From VRUE01 sp963753245 (lineage in GTDB: Bacteria > Actinomycetota > Thermoleophilia > Solirubrobacterales > 70-9), in the NCBI GenBank assembly GCA_963753245.1, contig CAVWBK010000002.1, positions 868,001 to 932,000 on the forward strand: a stretch of DNA of 64,000 bases, written 5' to 3'. Numbering within the stretch: the first letter of the stretch is position 1; each line of letters starts with the position of its first letter. Both the position numbers and the translations under genes were made by a program. This document shows positions 36,574-45,471 of the stretch, piece after piece. The notes below the pieces were generated by a model that searched no databases, was not told where the DNA came from, and was given only the letters and a program-made list of their open reading frames with translations.

Positions 36574-37293
36574 ATGACGAGCGGCGCCGCCTCGAGCAGG
36601 CATTCGCTGGCACGGGCTCTGCTCGTGCTCACCTTCACGACCGGCGTCGTTGATGCCGCGAGCTATCTCGGTCTGGGTCACGTCTTCACCGCCAACATGA
36701 CCGGCAACATCGTCCTGCTCGGCTTCGGGATCGCGGGCAGCGGCGGGCTGCCGGTTCTCGCGCCGCTGGTCTCGCTGCTGGCCTTCCTGGTGGGATCGGT
36801 GCTCGGCGCCCGACTCGCGAGCCGCCTCCCCTTGGCCTCGATGCACCTCTCCCGCGCGCTGTTGGTCGAGGCCGGGGTGGTCGCCCTCGCCGCGATCCTG
36901 GCGATCGTCGTGACGATCACGCCGAACCGGGTCTCCGGTGACCTTGTGATCGCGCTGCTCGCCCTCGGGATGGGGGTTCGCAACGCGACGGTGAAAAGAA
37001 TCGGCTTTCCGGATCTGACGACGACCGTGCTGACGATGACCCTGACCGGCCTGGCCGCCGACTCGCCCGCCGCCGGCGGAAACGGGAAGGGCAGCATGCG
37101 GCGCGTCCTAGCCGTTTTGGCGATGCTGGGCGGCGCGATCGCCGGGGCGCTTTTGCTCAAGATCCACCTCGCCCTGGTGCTGGGGGTCGCCGCCGTCCTC
37201 GCGCTGCTCACCTGGGCAGCCTTCCTGCCCGGCGCGATCGCCGCCGAGCGGCGTCTGAGCCAAGCGCCGGGGGACGGCGGCGGGCGCCCGTGA
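36574..37293 (+). CDS. DUF1275 (YoaK-family) membrane protein
   Basis: A 239-residue protein with about six membrane helices. The family signature is FTTGVVDAASYLGLGHVF followed by TANMTGNIVLLG. The segment GVRNATVKRIGFPDLTTTVLTMTLTGLA in the second half is also characteristic. Function is unknown; transport has been proposed for the family. It is followed closely by the DUF2855 gene and probably co-transcribed. Confidence 0.87.
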   Translation: MTSGAASSRHSLARALLVLTFTTGVVDAASYLGLGHVFTANMTGNIVLLGFGIAGSGGLPVLAPLVSLLAFLVGSVLGARLASRLPLASMHLSRALLVEAGVVALAAILAIVVTITPNRVSGDLVIALLALGMGVRNATVKRIGFPDLTTTVLTMTLTGLAADSPAAGGNGKGSMRRVLAVLAMLGGAIAGALLLKIHLALVLGVAAVLALLTWAAFLPGAIAAERRLSQAPGDGGGRP

Positions 37294-37306
37294 GAGGATG
37301 CCAGCG

Positions 37307-38374
37307 GTGAGCCACTTCCTCGTCAAGCGCGACGACCTGCACGAGTGCCGCATCGCCGATTCGGAGCCGCCACAGATCGGGCCCGGAGAGGCGCTCCTGC
37401 GGGTCGAGACCTTTGGGCTGAGCGCCAACAACATCACCTACGCGGCGATGGGAGAGGCAATGTCCTACTGGGACTTCTTCCCCGCCGCGCAGGGCTGGGG
37501 TCGGATTCCGATGTGGGGGTTCGCCGCGGTCGAACGCAGCGAGGTCGAGGGGGTCGAGCCGGGCACGCGGCTCTACGGCTACCTGCCTCCCTCCTCGCAG
37601 CTCTTGGTGGCGCCGCTGAACGTCGATGAGCAGGGTTTCATCGACGGCTCCGCCCACCGGGCGGCGCTTCCCTCGGCCTACCATCGCTACCTGGCAAGCG
37701 ATGCCGACGCCTTTTACCGCGCCGACACAGAGGCGATTCAGATGCTGTTGCGGCCGCTCTTTTTCACCTCCTTTCTGATCGACGACCAGCTCGCCGAGCA
37801 GAGCCTGACCGAGCGCGGAGCGATCCTCATCTCCAGTGCGTCGAGCAAGACCGCGATCGCCGCAGCCTTCCTGCTCGCGCGCCGCGAGGGCGTCGAGTTG
37901 ATTGGGCTCACCTCGCGGCGCAGCGTCGAGTTCGTCGAGGGCCTGGGGATCTATGCACATACGGTCGCCTACGAGGACATCGAGACGCTCGATCCCGGAC
38001 CCGCCACCTACGTTGACATTGCCGGCGACGGTCGGGTACGCCGCGCGCTCCACACCCACTTTGACAGCCAGCTCCTGCAGAGCATGGCGGTGGGCATCAC
38101 CCATTGGGAGGCGTTGGGGGCCGCAGAGGGCGAGCTGCCCGGGCCCGCGCCGAGCTTCTTCTTCGCCCCCGACCGAGTCGTCAAGCGCTCCGAGGATTGG
38201 GGCCGCGCCGGCCTCGAGCGGCGCGTCGCCGAGGCCTGGCACCCCTTCTGCGAGTGGGTCTCGGGCTGGCTCGAGACGATTCCCGGCGAGGGCTTCGAAG
38301 CGCTGAGGAGCGCCTATCTGGAGGTGCTCGAGGGCGACGTCGAGCCAAAGAAGGCGCACGTCATCTCGCTCTGA
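37307..38374 (+). CDS. DUF2855 family protein (MDR-like fold)
   Basis: A 355-residue cytoplasmic protein of unknown function. The N-terminal part resembles the GroES-like domain of medium-chain reductases (GPGEALLRVETFGLSANN). The middle ISSASSKTAIAAAFLL resembles a degenerate nucleotide-binding segment, and no zinc ligands are seen. GTG at 37307 is preferred over ATG at 37298 because GAGAGG stands 9 bases before GTG and directly abuts the ATG. It overlaps nothing; 13 bases separate it from the DUF1275 stop. Confidence 0.8.
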   Translation: MSHFLVKRDDLHECRIADSEPPQIGPGEALLRVETFGLSANNITYAAMGEAMSYWDFFPAAQGWGRIPMWGFAAVERSEVEGVEPGTRLYGYLPPSSQLLVAPLNVDEQGFIDGSAHRAALPSAYHRYLASDADAFYRADTEAIQMLLRPLFFTSFLIDDQLAEQSLTERGAILISSASSKTAIAAAFLLARREGVELIGLTSRRSVEFVEGLGIYAHTVAYEDIETLDPGPATYVDIAGDGRVRRALHTHFDSQLLQSMAVGITHWEALGAAEGELPGPAPSFFFAPDRVVKRSEDWGRAGLERRVAEAWHPFCEWVSGWLETIPGEGFEALRSAYLEVLEGDVEPKKAHVISL

Positions 38375-38392
38375 GACGCCCTGGCGGCGGGT

Positions 38393-39499
38393 CTAGGCGA
38401 AATCGATCACGCTGCGGATCCCGTCCTGGGCCTCCATCAGCTCAAAGCCGCGATTGATTTCCGGCAGGCTAATCCGATGTGAGATCAAGGGCTCGACGTC
38501 GATCTCGCCGGCCAGCGCGCGCTCGACCAGCACCGGCACCTGATCGCGCCCCTTTACTCCGCCAAAGGAGGAGCCTGTCACGCGGCGGCCGGTGATCAGA
38601 AGGCGCGGGACGATGTCGAGGGTCTCGCCCTTACCGGCAACCCCGGCGACTGTGCAAAGCCCCCACCCCATGCGGGCGGCTTCGACCGCCTGGCCCATCA
38701 CGGAGACGTTTCCGGTCGCCTCGAAGGTGAAATCGGCACCAAATCCAGCCGTCATCTCGAGTATCTCCTGCACGGCGTCGGGCCCGCCTTGGATCAGGTC
38801 GGTTGCACCCTGCCAGCGGGCGAGCTGCAGGCGCTGCGGGGAGAGGTCAACGCAGGCGATCCGCTCGGCGCCCTGCAGACGGCAACCGGCGACCGCACCG
38901 AGGCCGACCATCCCGGCGCCGAAGATCACGCAGGTGCTGCCGGCCCCTACCGCGGCGGTGTTGATCGCCGCACCGAGCCCGGTCGAGAGGCCGCAGGCAA
39001 AGAGACAGGCGTGCTCGAAGGGCGCCTCGGGGTTGACCTTCGCCAGGGCGATCTCGGGCATCACCGTGTACTCGGCGAAGGTCGAGCAGCCCATGAAATG
39101 GCGGACCGGCTCTCCGGCACGCGTGAGCCGCGTCGTGCCGTCGGGAAGGAAGCCCCTGTTCTGCTGCTCGCGAATCGCCAGGCAGAGGTTGGTCCGCGGG
39201 TCGCGGCAGTGCAGGCACTCGCCGCACTGGGGTGAGAAGAGAGTGACGACGTGATCGCCGACTGCAAGCGAGCTGACCGCCGATCCGAGCGCCTCGACGA
39301 CGCCCGCCCCCTCGTGTCCGAGCACCGTCGGCGCGTAGCCGGAGGGGTCGGCGCCCGAGGCGGTGTAGAGGTCGGTATGGCAAACGCCGCAGGCCCGCAG
39401 CCGAACCAGAACCTCACCGACGGCTGGCTCGGCGAGCTCGACCTCCTCGACGGCGAGCGGCGCCCCGAATTCCTCGAGCACCGCGGCGCGCATCTTCAT
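38393..39499 (-). CDS. Zinc-dependent alcohol dehydrogenase, class III (formaldehyde dehydrogenase)-like
   Basis: The 368-residue medium-chain dehydrogenase has catalytic zinc ligands in GVCHTD, GHEG and FACGLSTG, and four structural-zinc cysteines in CGECLHCRDPRTNLC. NAD binding is at FGAGMVGLGAVAG. The stretches FLPDGTTR, HFMGCSTFAEYTV and LAKVNPEAP closely match the FrmA/AdhC class III pattern, suggesting oxidation of thiol adducts of formaldehyde or of other alcohols. The thiol cofactor is unknown. ATG at 39499 overlaps the stop of the beta-helix gene (ATGA), fixing the start; the longer upstream frame is inside that gene. Formate dehydrogenase lies upstream on the same strand. Confidence 0.85.
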   Translation of the reverse strand: MKMRAAVLEEFGAPLAVEEVELAEPAVGEVLVRLRACGVCHTDLYTASGADPSGYAPTVLGHEGAGVVEALGSAVSSLAVGDHVVTLFSPQCGECLHCRDPRTNLCLAIREQQNRGFLPDGTTRLTRAGEPVRHFMGCSTFAEYTVMPEIALAKVNPEAPFEHACLFACGLSTGLGAAINTAAVGAGSTCVIFGAGMVGLGAVAGCRLQGAERIACVDLSPQRLQLARWQGATDLIQGGPDAVQEILEMTAGFGADFTFEATGNVSVMGQAVEAARMGWGLCTVAGVAGKGETLDIVPRLLITGRRVTGSSFGGVKGRDQVPVLVERALAGEIDVEPLISHRISLPEINRGFELMEAQDGIRSVIDFA

Positions 39500-40836
39500 C
39501 GCGGCCGCCCGATCGTCACCTTCTTGACCGCGACGGAGGGGCTCCCCGCAGCGCCGACGGCACGAACTTCGAACCTGTAGCGACCCGGCCTCAGGTGCTT
39601 GTAGGTCTTTGGTGAGTGGCAGCGGGCGAACTTCGCCTTGCCCGCCCCGTGGCGCCTGCCAGAGGTCTCCTGCAGCCGGCATTCAAAGGCGCTCACGCTT
39701 CCCAGGCCCCTGAAGGTGAATCTGACCGAGCCGGCCTGGCGACTGACCCTGGTCTTGGTGATCTTCGCCGCGGCTAGCTGAGGCGCGCAGGGCGGCACGA
39801 CGGGGACCAGCTCGTAGGCGCCGATGTCGGTCACCGCCGCCGCCTCGGGGCCGCACGTGAGCTGGCCGGGGAGGGCGCGGGGGTTGCCGTCCAGATCAGT
39901 GGTGGCGTCCAGATCGGAGTTTTCCCCACGGTCAATCGTCGCGCCCGACCCGGCAAGCTCCCGAAAATCACCCGCAGCCGGGTTGACGAAGGCAGGGGCG
40001 CCCTGCTGATTTGTGCCCGACCCGGCGGGAGTGACGCTGATCGTGCTGCCGCCCCCGCCGTCATTAGCCTGAACCGTCGCGTAGTTGGAGTGGTCGGCGT
40101 TGACGATCGCGGCCGTTTTTGGGTCCGAGTCGGTGCTTGCAGAAATGTCTGTGCCCGCACCGCGAGCGATCGAGTTGGTCAAGTTGATCGTCATCGTGCT
40201 GTTGGTCGACGAGTTGACGGCGACGGCCGTGCCCCCGGCCCCGGAGGCGATCAGGGTGTCGTTGCGAAGCGTGGCGGTCACGCTGCTGGCAACCAGTACG
40301 GTCCCGGCGATCCCGTTCGGGCCGCTCGACCAGCAGAGGCTGTCGGTGAGGGTCCCCGAGGGGTAACAGGCGATCGCACCCGCGGCCGAGACGTGTGAGA
40401 TCACATGGTCGACGGTGGCGGCACCAAGCTCGTTGACGTAGAGGCCAAAATGACCCGCCGCGTCCTCAATGTCGACATCGCTGAGGCTGCTCCCAGGGGC
40501 GAGCAGCTCGACGCCGTACTCGGCCTGGGTGATGATCACCGGCCGCGGTTGGCCCGCCTGACCGTGGATCGAGAGACGTTTACCGCCGTCCTCAAGTTCG
40601 CTCGTTAACGGAACTGGTGAGCCATAGGTTCCCGGCCCGATCGTCACGTCGTCGTTTTCGACCGCTTCGTTGACGGCGGTGACTATTCCGCAGGGCAGCG
40701 CCTGTGTGCATGCCGTACCCGACCCGCTCGGGCTGGCGAATCGCGCCGTCGCGGCCGCGCTCGGAACGAGGATCAACAGGGCCAGAGCGGCGAGCAACAG
40801 CAGGCGACCGAGACGACAGCCCAACCCCTCGGTCAT
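39496..40836 (-). CDS. Secreted right-handed beta-helix protein
   Basis: A 446-residue exported protein. The signal peptide is about residues 1-30. The next 300 residues form a parallel beta-helix-like repeat pattern, with SGSGTACTQALPCGIVTAVNEA at the N-cap and an ending VTDIGAYELVP typical of 'choice-of-anchor' beta-helix proteins. A C-terminal Ig-like module follows (KARVSRQAGSVRFTFRG-type). No catalytic residues are recognised. Curiously, it lies between formate dehydrogenase and the alcohol dehydrogenase and is translationally coupled to the latter. Confidence 0.8.
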   Translation of the reverse strand: MTEGLGCRLGRLLLLAALALLILVPSAAATARFASPSGSGTACTQALPCGIVTAVNEAVENDDVTIGPGTYGSPVPLTSELEDGGKRLSIHGQAGQPRPVIITQAEYGVELLAPGSSLSDVDIEDAAGHFGLYVNELGAATVDHVISHVSAAGAIACYPSGTLTDSLCWSSGPNGIAGTVLVASSVTATLRNDTLIASGAGGTAVAVNSSTNSTMTINLTNSIARGAGTDISASTDSDPKTAAIVNADHSNYATVQANDGGGGSTISVTPAGSGTNQQGAPAFVNPAAGDFRELAGSGATIDRGENSDLDATTDLDGNPRALPGQLTCGPEAAAVTDIGAYELVPVVPPCAPQLAAAKITKTRVSRQAGSVRFTFRGLGSVSAFECRLQETSGRRHGAGKAKFARCHSPKTYKHLRPGRYRFEVRAVGAAGSPSVAVKKVTIGRPR

Positions 40837-40887
40837 CTCTCCTCGTGGATAGCGGCCATCGAATCAGTCTGTCAGAGCGCCGGCCCA

Positions 40888-42087
40888 TTAGCCGGTGAAG
40901 CGCGAGGCCTCCTGCGATCCGCCGGTCGCATCGCCCTCAGTGTAGGAGTGCGCCCCAGCGCCGGCCAGCGCACCCCCGTCGACGATCAGATACTCGTCGC
41001 GGATCGGGCGCCCATTGAGCCAGGATTCGAGGATCTCGCGGGTGCCGGCCGCGTAGCGCGCCTGGGCCGAGAGGCTCGTGCCGGAGGTGTGGGGAGTCAT
41101 GCCCTGGTGGGGCATCGAGCGCCAGGGGTGATCGCGTGGGGCGGGCTGGGGGAACCAGACATCACCGGCGTAACCGGCCAGCTGGCCGCTCTTGCAAGCA
41201 CGCGCGACCGCCTCGCGGTCACAGATCTTGCCGCGCGCAGTATTAATCAGGTAGGAGCCGCGTTTCATCCGGGCGAGCATCTGGGCGTCGAAGAGGTTCT
41301 CGGTTTGCGGATGCAGGGGCGCGTTGACCGTCACCACGTCGCAGACCTCGACCAGCGACTCCGCGTCGGGGTGAAACTGCACGCCCAGCTCCTCCTCGAC
41401 CTCAGGCGGTAGCCGATGGCGATCGGTGTAGTGCAGGCCGACCTCAAAGGGCTTCAACCGCCGCAGCACAGCCGAGCCGATCCGCCCGGCGGCGACGGTG
41501 CCCACCTGCATGCCCTCGAGGTCATAGGAGCGCGTCACGCAGTCGGCGATATTCCAGCCACCCTCAAGAACCTGCTGATGGGAGGGAATGTAATTGCGGA
41601 CCAGCGCCAGGATCATCATCACCACATGCTCGGCGACGCTGATGCTGTTCGAGTAGGTCACCTCGGCGACCGTCAATCCGCGCTCGATCGCCGCCTCCAG
41701 GTCGACATGGTCTGAGCCGATCCCGGCCGTCAGTGCCAGTTTCAGCTTCGGCGCCTTGGCGATCCGCTCTGCGGTCAGGTAAGCGGGCCAGAAGGGCTGG
41801 GAGATGACGATGTCGGCGTCGGGCAACTCGCGCTCAAAGACGCAGCCTGGCCCGTCCTTGTCCGAGGTGACGATCAGCTCGTGTCCACCCTCCTCGAGGA
41901 AATCGCGCAAGCCGAGCTCGCCCGAGACACTGCCGAGGAGCTGGCCGGGAGTGAAGCCGATCTGGGCCGGGGTCGGGGCGCTCTGGCCGTCGTAATAACG
42001 GCTGATCCTCGGCAGCCCCTCGCGCGCATAGGAGTGCGGATAGCCGTCGATCGGGTCGTCGTAGAGAACGCAGAGAACCTTTGCCAT
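40888..42087 (-). CDS. fdh: NAD-dependent formate dehydrogenase
   Basis: Oxidises formate to CO2 with NAD, metal-free. The 399-residue product follows the bacterial enzyme of the Pseudomonas sp. 101 type almost end to end: MAKVLCVLYDDPIDGYP, ISQPFWPAYLT, AGIGSDHVD, AAGRIG and GYAGDVWFPQPAPRDHPW. Catalytic residues are present: Asn147, Arg285, Gln314 and His333. Asp222 after the NAD-binding fold indicates NAD rather than NADP. Two cysteines of the Pseudomonas enzyme (145 and 255 in mature numbering) are Ser146 and Ala256 here. It is 14 bases downstream of the monooxygenase gene, so probably an operon. Confidence 0.96.
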   Translation of the reverse strand: MAKVLCVLYDDPIDGYPHSYAREGLPRISRYYDGQSAPTPAQIGFTPGQLLGSVSGELGLRDFLEEGGHELIVTSDKDGPGCVFERELPDADIVISQPFWPAYLTAERIAKAPKLKLALTAGIGSDHVDLEAAIERGLTVAEVTYSNSISVAEHVVMMILALVRNYIPSHQQVLEGGWNIADCVTRSYDLEGMQVGTVAAGRIGSAVLRRLKPFEVGLHYTDRHRLPPEVEEELGVQFHPDAESLVEVCDVVTVNAPLHPQTENLFDAQMLARMKRGSYLINTARGKICDREAVARACKSGQLAGYAGDVWFPQPAPRDHPWRSMPHQGMTPHTSGTSLSAQARYAAGTREILESWLNGRPIRDEYLIVDGGALAGAGAHSYTEGDATGGSQEASRFTG

Positions 42088-42101
42088 TTGCCGATCCTCC
42101 C

Positions 42102-43649
42102 TCAGGCGCTGCTTGTTGACAACGTGGATCGCGGATGCTCGGCGCTGTCCAGCCGCTGGAAGCGGTAATCGTCGAGGTCAAAGTGGGCGCTTCTCCAGGC
42201 GACCTCGGGTGTCGTCGCCGGCCGGAACGGGGCATCGCCGTGGGAGTCGAAGTAGTAGCTGTTCGCGTCTGAGCAGGTGCCCGAGAAGAAGACCTGGCGA
42301 TCGCGGCGGCCGAGCATCGCCTCCCAGTAGCGCCGGTTTGCCTCGGCGCTGATCTCGACCGAGGTCGAGCCGCTGGCACGGGCACGGCTGAGGCAGCGCA
42401 CGATGTGGCGAGCCTGGTTCTCGATCAGGGTGAAGTAGCTGGAGCCGTTGAAGCCGTAGGGACCGAGGATCAGGAACATGTTGGGAAAGCCGGGGACGCT
42501 GACCCCCTCATATGCCTGAAAACGGTTCTCATCCCACCAGGCGGCGAGTTCGACGCGATTGCCGCCAATCACGGGGAAGGGCGGCATGTTGCCCTTGTTG
42601 AAGACCTCGAAGCCGGTCGCGCAGATCAGCACGTCGGCCTCTCGCTCGGTGCCATCGCTCAGCCGCACCCCGGTCGCCGTGATCGCCTCGATCGGGGTCG
42701 TCTCGAGCACCACATTTGGTCGGTTGAAGGTGGGCAGGTACTCGTTGGAGAAGCTCGGGCGCTTGCAGCCAAGGCCATAGCGCGGCGTCAACTTGTCGCG
42801 CACGACCGGGTCGTGCACCTGGCGACGCAGATTCTTGAGCACCTGCCGTTCGGCGGCGGTGGCGAGTTTCAGCGTCCGGTGGTAGTGCGCGGCGAGCGGG
42901 AACTGGAGCTCGACGTAGGCCTGACTCAGGGCGCGAGCCGCGCGCTGCGCCCCGGGGACGCGTTCGAGCACCCGCCGCGCCCCTGGCCCGAGCCGGTGGT
43001 CGGGCTTTGGCAGGCACCAGATCGGCGTGCGCTGGAAGACCGTCAGCTTCTTGACTTCGGGTGCGATCGCAGGGATGACCTGGACCGCCGAGGCGCCGGT
43101 GCCGATGATCGCGACCCGCTTGCCGCGCAGGGCCCGCTCATCGTTCCAGCGCGCGGTGTGCATCAGTGGGCCGGCGAAGCTCTCAAGGCCGGGGATCTCC
43201 GGTGGCTTGGGCTGGCTGAAGATTCCGGTTGCGCCGACCATGTAGCGCGCGCTCAGCGTCGAGCCACCCTCGATCGCCAGCCGCCAGAGGTGATGCTCCG
43301 CATCGAAGGTGGCCGCTTTGACCGCGGTGTTAAGACGGGTACGCGAGCGCAGGCCGTACTCATCCATGCAGTGCTCTGCGTAGGCCTTGAGCTCCTCACC
43401 GGGGGCGTAGATGCGCGACCAATCGGCGCGTTGCTCAAAGGAGAACTGGTAGCTGAACGACGGGATGTCGACGCCAACGCCCGGGTAGGTGTTCCAGTGC
43501 CAGGCTCCGCCAACCCCGTCGCCGGCCTCGAGTAGAACCCAGTCGCTGATGCCGGCCTTGTCGAGCTTAATCGCGGTGCCGATGCCGGAGAATCCGCCAC
43601 CGATCACCGCGACCTCGTGGTCGGGCTGCTTGTCAGTCCCAGAGCTCAC
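42102..43649 (-). CDS. Flavin-containing Baeyer-Villiger-type monooxygenase
   Basis: NADPH- and FAD-dependent oxygenase, probably converting ketones or aldehydes to esters. The 515-residue product has the FAD-binding GGGFSG (about 17-22), the Baeyer-Villiger fingerprint FxGxxxHTxxW at 158-168 (FAGPLMHTARW), and an NADPH-binding GTGASA (about 183-188). The ATGFE block lies near residue 360. Substrate cannot be told. It is 24 bases from PadR and 14 bases from formate dehydrogenase, all on the minus strand, suggesting one PadR-controlled operon. Confidence 0.88.
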   Translation of the reverse strand: MSSGTDKQPDHEVAVIGGGFSGIGTAIKLDKAGISDWVLLEAGDGVGGAWHWNTYPGVGVDIPSFSYQFSFEQRADWSRIYAPGEELKAYAEHCMDEYGLRSRTRLNTAVKAATFDAEHHLWRLAIEGGSTLSARYMVGATGIFSQPKPPEIPGLESFAGPLMHTARWNDERALRGKRVAIIGTGASAVQVIPAIAPEVKKLTVFQRTPIWCLPKPDHRLGPGARRVLERVPGAQRAARALSQAYVELQFPLAAHYHRTLKLATAAERQVLKNLRRQVHDPVVRDKLTPRYGLGCKRPSFSNEYLPTFNRPNVVLETTPIEAITATGVRLSDGTEREADVLICATGFEVFNKGNMPPFPVIGGNRVELAAWWDENRFQAYEGVSVPGFPNMFLILGPYGFNGSSYFTLIENQARHIVRCLSRARASGSTSVEISAEANRRYWEAMLGRRDRQVFFSGTCSDANSYYFDSHGDAPFRPATTPEVAWRSAHFDLDDYRFQRLDSAEHPRSTLSTSSA

Positions 43650-43673
43650 GATCGCCCATCAGCATAGACAGGC

Positions 43674-44216
43674 TCAGCCCTCCTCGGCGAGGATCGCGTA
43701 GATCCCGCGGCGCGTCTCATCAAGCAGTTCGCGGACCCGACGCTGCTGTCCGTCATCGGCCGCATGAAAGACCTGGCCGATCGAGTGGTGCAGCTTGTGG
43801 ACCGACTCGCGTAGCTGGAACTGCTCGGGATCCACCGCGGCGCGGACTGTCTCCCAGGGCGCCTGCTCGCCGGCACGGGATTGCTGCTCGGCCTTACCGG
43901 CCTCGGTCAGGGTGAAGCGACGCTTGCCGTCGATCTCCTGACCGCTGATCAAACCCTCATCCTCAAGCAACTGCAGGGTTGGGTAGATCGAGCCAGGGCT
44001 CGGGGTCCAGGCGCCGCCGGTGCGCTCCTCGATCTCCTTGATCATCTCGTAGCCGTGCATCGGGCGCTCGCCTAGCAGGGCCAGCGCCGCGGCCCGAATG
44101 TCGCCTCTGCGGGCGCGGGGACCGCCGCGGCCGCGGCCATAGCGAACTCCCCTGCTGCGGGCGAACTCCTCGCGGTGGGCGACGGCGCTGTGGCGTGGGT
44201 TGCATCTGTGGTGCAT
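43674..44216 (-). CDS. PadR-family transcriptional regulator
   Basis: A 180-residue repressor-type protein. The winged-helix domain (about residues 40-110) has ALLGERPMHGYEMIKEIEER and SPGSIYPTLQLLEDEGLI, then a C-terminal helical dimerisation region. The N-terminal 35 residues are basic. GAGAGG stands 6 bases before ATG at 44216. An inverted repeat of TATATCG just upstream looks like its operator, so autoregulation is likely. It probably controls the monooxygenase-formate dehydrogenase genes that follow. Confidence 0.88.
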   Translation of the reverse strand: MHHRCNPRHSAVAHREEFARSRGVRYGRGRGGPRARRGDIRAAALALLGERPMHGYEMIKEIEERTGGAWTPSPGSIYPTLQLLEDEGLISGQEIDGKRRFTLTEAGKAEQQSRAGEQAPWETVRAAVDPEQFQLRESVHKLHHSIGQVFHAADDGQQRRVRELLDETRRGIYAILAEEG

Positions 44217-44228
44217 GAATTACCTCTC

Positions 44229-44255
44229 TATATCGTTTACTAACGCGATATATCG
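44229..44255. promoter_or_regulatory. Putative PadR operator
   Basis: TATATCG (44229-44235) and its inverse CGATATA (44246-44252) flank a 10-base spacer; a further TATATCG follows at 44249-44255. A nested CGTT-TACT-AACG palindrome occupies 44234-44245. AT-rich inverted repeats of this form directly upstream of padR genes are typical PadR sites. It lies 13 bases before the padR start. Confidence 0.6.
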
Positions 44256-44298
44256 TAACGCATCGCCTGCGTCGAATTCGTTTGCGCTCCACCGACTC

Positions 44299-44565
44299 CT
44301 ACTGGGCGTCTCCCCCACCCAGCTGCCGGCGGCGCTCATCGCGGCGATGGCGAAGGATCAGCGGTGCCGCGTAACCGATCAGCACGCCGATTCCGACCGC
44401 GACCAGGAGGGTGATGATCAACGGAGCGTTGAACGTCGCAAAGAGCACATCGACCCTCACCCGCTGAGAATTCTGCAGGGCGACGATGACGACGATCGCG
44501 ATTAGGGCCCCGACGATCCAGGCACGCCAATTGACCTCTTTGCCCTGGTTATTCATGGCATCCAA
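44299..44565 (-). CDS. LapA-domain (DUF1049) small membrane protein
   Basis: An 88-residue protein with two membrane segments (about residues 14-30 and 45-70). The family pattern NSQRVRVDVLFATFNAPL sits between them, and a basic cytoplasmic tail ends the protein. The family is associated with envelope lipid or lipopolysaccharide assembly in other bacteria, but the role here is unknown. ATG codons at 44565 and 44556 are both possible starts. It is separated from padR by the operator region. Confidence 0.8.
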   Translation of the reverse strand: MDAMNNQGKEVNWRAWIVGALIAIVVIVALQNSQRVRVDVLFATFNAPLIITLLVAVGIGVLIGYAAPLILRHRRDERRRQLGGGDAQ

Positions 44566-44769
44566 CGATCACCGGAGCTGACGGAATCAGACGGGGGCAA
44601 GACTTCCGACGCGCATTCCTGCCGGGGCTGGAAGTCAGCCTCGGGTGGCGACCCAGCTCTCGAGCCCTGACCGTGCATGAAGCGGCGGCTCGCGGTCGCC
44701 CGAGCTGCTTGGTCTCTGCCTTCTGGAGCCAGGTTCTGAGCGGGTGCATCGCGCCCCTTCCGATGCGGC

Positions 44770-45414
44770 TCAATCTAGCGCCCCGGGTGGCGAGATCAGC
44801 GCGACCGGCACCGAGAGACCCGCCGAGCGACGCAGGCTGGAGATCTGGCGTCCGGGCTGGAGCGCCGCTCGGATCTCTCCGGCGTGCTGACCGAGGAAAG
44901 AAACGGTGGCCTGCAGGTCAGGGGCGAGCAGGGCGAGACCCCAGAAGAAGGCTGAGCGCTCGGCTCCGCCACCCCGCTCGATCGCCTCCTGGGGCTCCTG
45001 GACGACCTCGAGGATGACGGCGCCGAGACGAAAGAAGGCCTGTCGCGGGGCTCCCGCGGGGGTCGGCTCCTCGCGCAGGCGGCGGAGGTCGAGACCGGCA
45101 CTCTGACAGGCGGTGATCGTACGGTCGAGATCTGGCGTGATCGCGACCACGTGGTCGATCCCGGTGATCCCATTGGGATGGCAGGACGGTCGGCGCCCGG
45201 CGACGCGCTCTGAGCGCCCGGTTGTCAGTCCATCGAGCTCCCCCGCTCCCGTCAACCCGTGCAGCGACCAGCTCACCAGCCCGCTTCCAGCCTGGGCGCC
45301 GAGCAGCCGAACCGGGACTTCGCCGAGGACGCAGGTGTCGCCCTCGAGCCGAAATCCGCAGGCGCTCCAGGCCACGGGCGAATCGGCGACGGTCAGCTCC
45401 TCGATGCTCACCAC
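44770..45414 (-). CDS. VOC-family (glyoxalase-like) protein
   Basis: A 214-residue protein with two related halves of the vicinal-oxygen-chelate type. The segment GIDHVVAITPDLDRTI (about residues 84-99) is the hallmark, and FRLGAVILEVVQEP carries the usual metal-ligand Glu. The N-terminal half (about 1-75) is a weaker second module. Substrate unknown. The 204 bases between it and the LapA gene hold nothing recognisable. Confidence 0.75.
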   Translation of the reverse strand: MVSIEELTVADSPVAWSACGFRLEGDTCVLGEVPVRLLGAQAGSGLVSWSLHGLTGAGELDGLTTGRSERVAGRRPSCHPNGITGIDHVVAITPDLDRTITACQSAGLDLRRLREEPTPAGAPRQAFFRLGAVILEVVQEPQEAIERGGGAERSAFFWGLALLAPDLQATVSFLGQHAGEIRAALQPGRQISSLRRSAGLSVPVALISPPGALD

Positions 45415-45471
45415 GGCCCGATCATCGCACCATCACACCCCACGAGCGGCGGAACGCTAACGTGTCGGCGC

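Noticed and set aside
37208..38359. 383-codon minus-strand frame opposite the DUF2855 gene
   Set aside because: The plus-strand frame is recognisably DUF2855; this one is composition-driven.
42405..43535. 376-codon plus-strand frame opposite the monooxygenase
   Set aside because: The minus strand carries the Baeyer-Villiger fingerprint; the plus frame has no motif.
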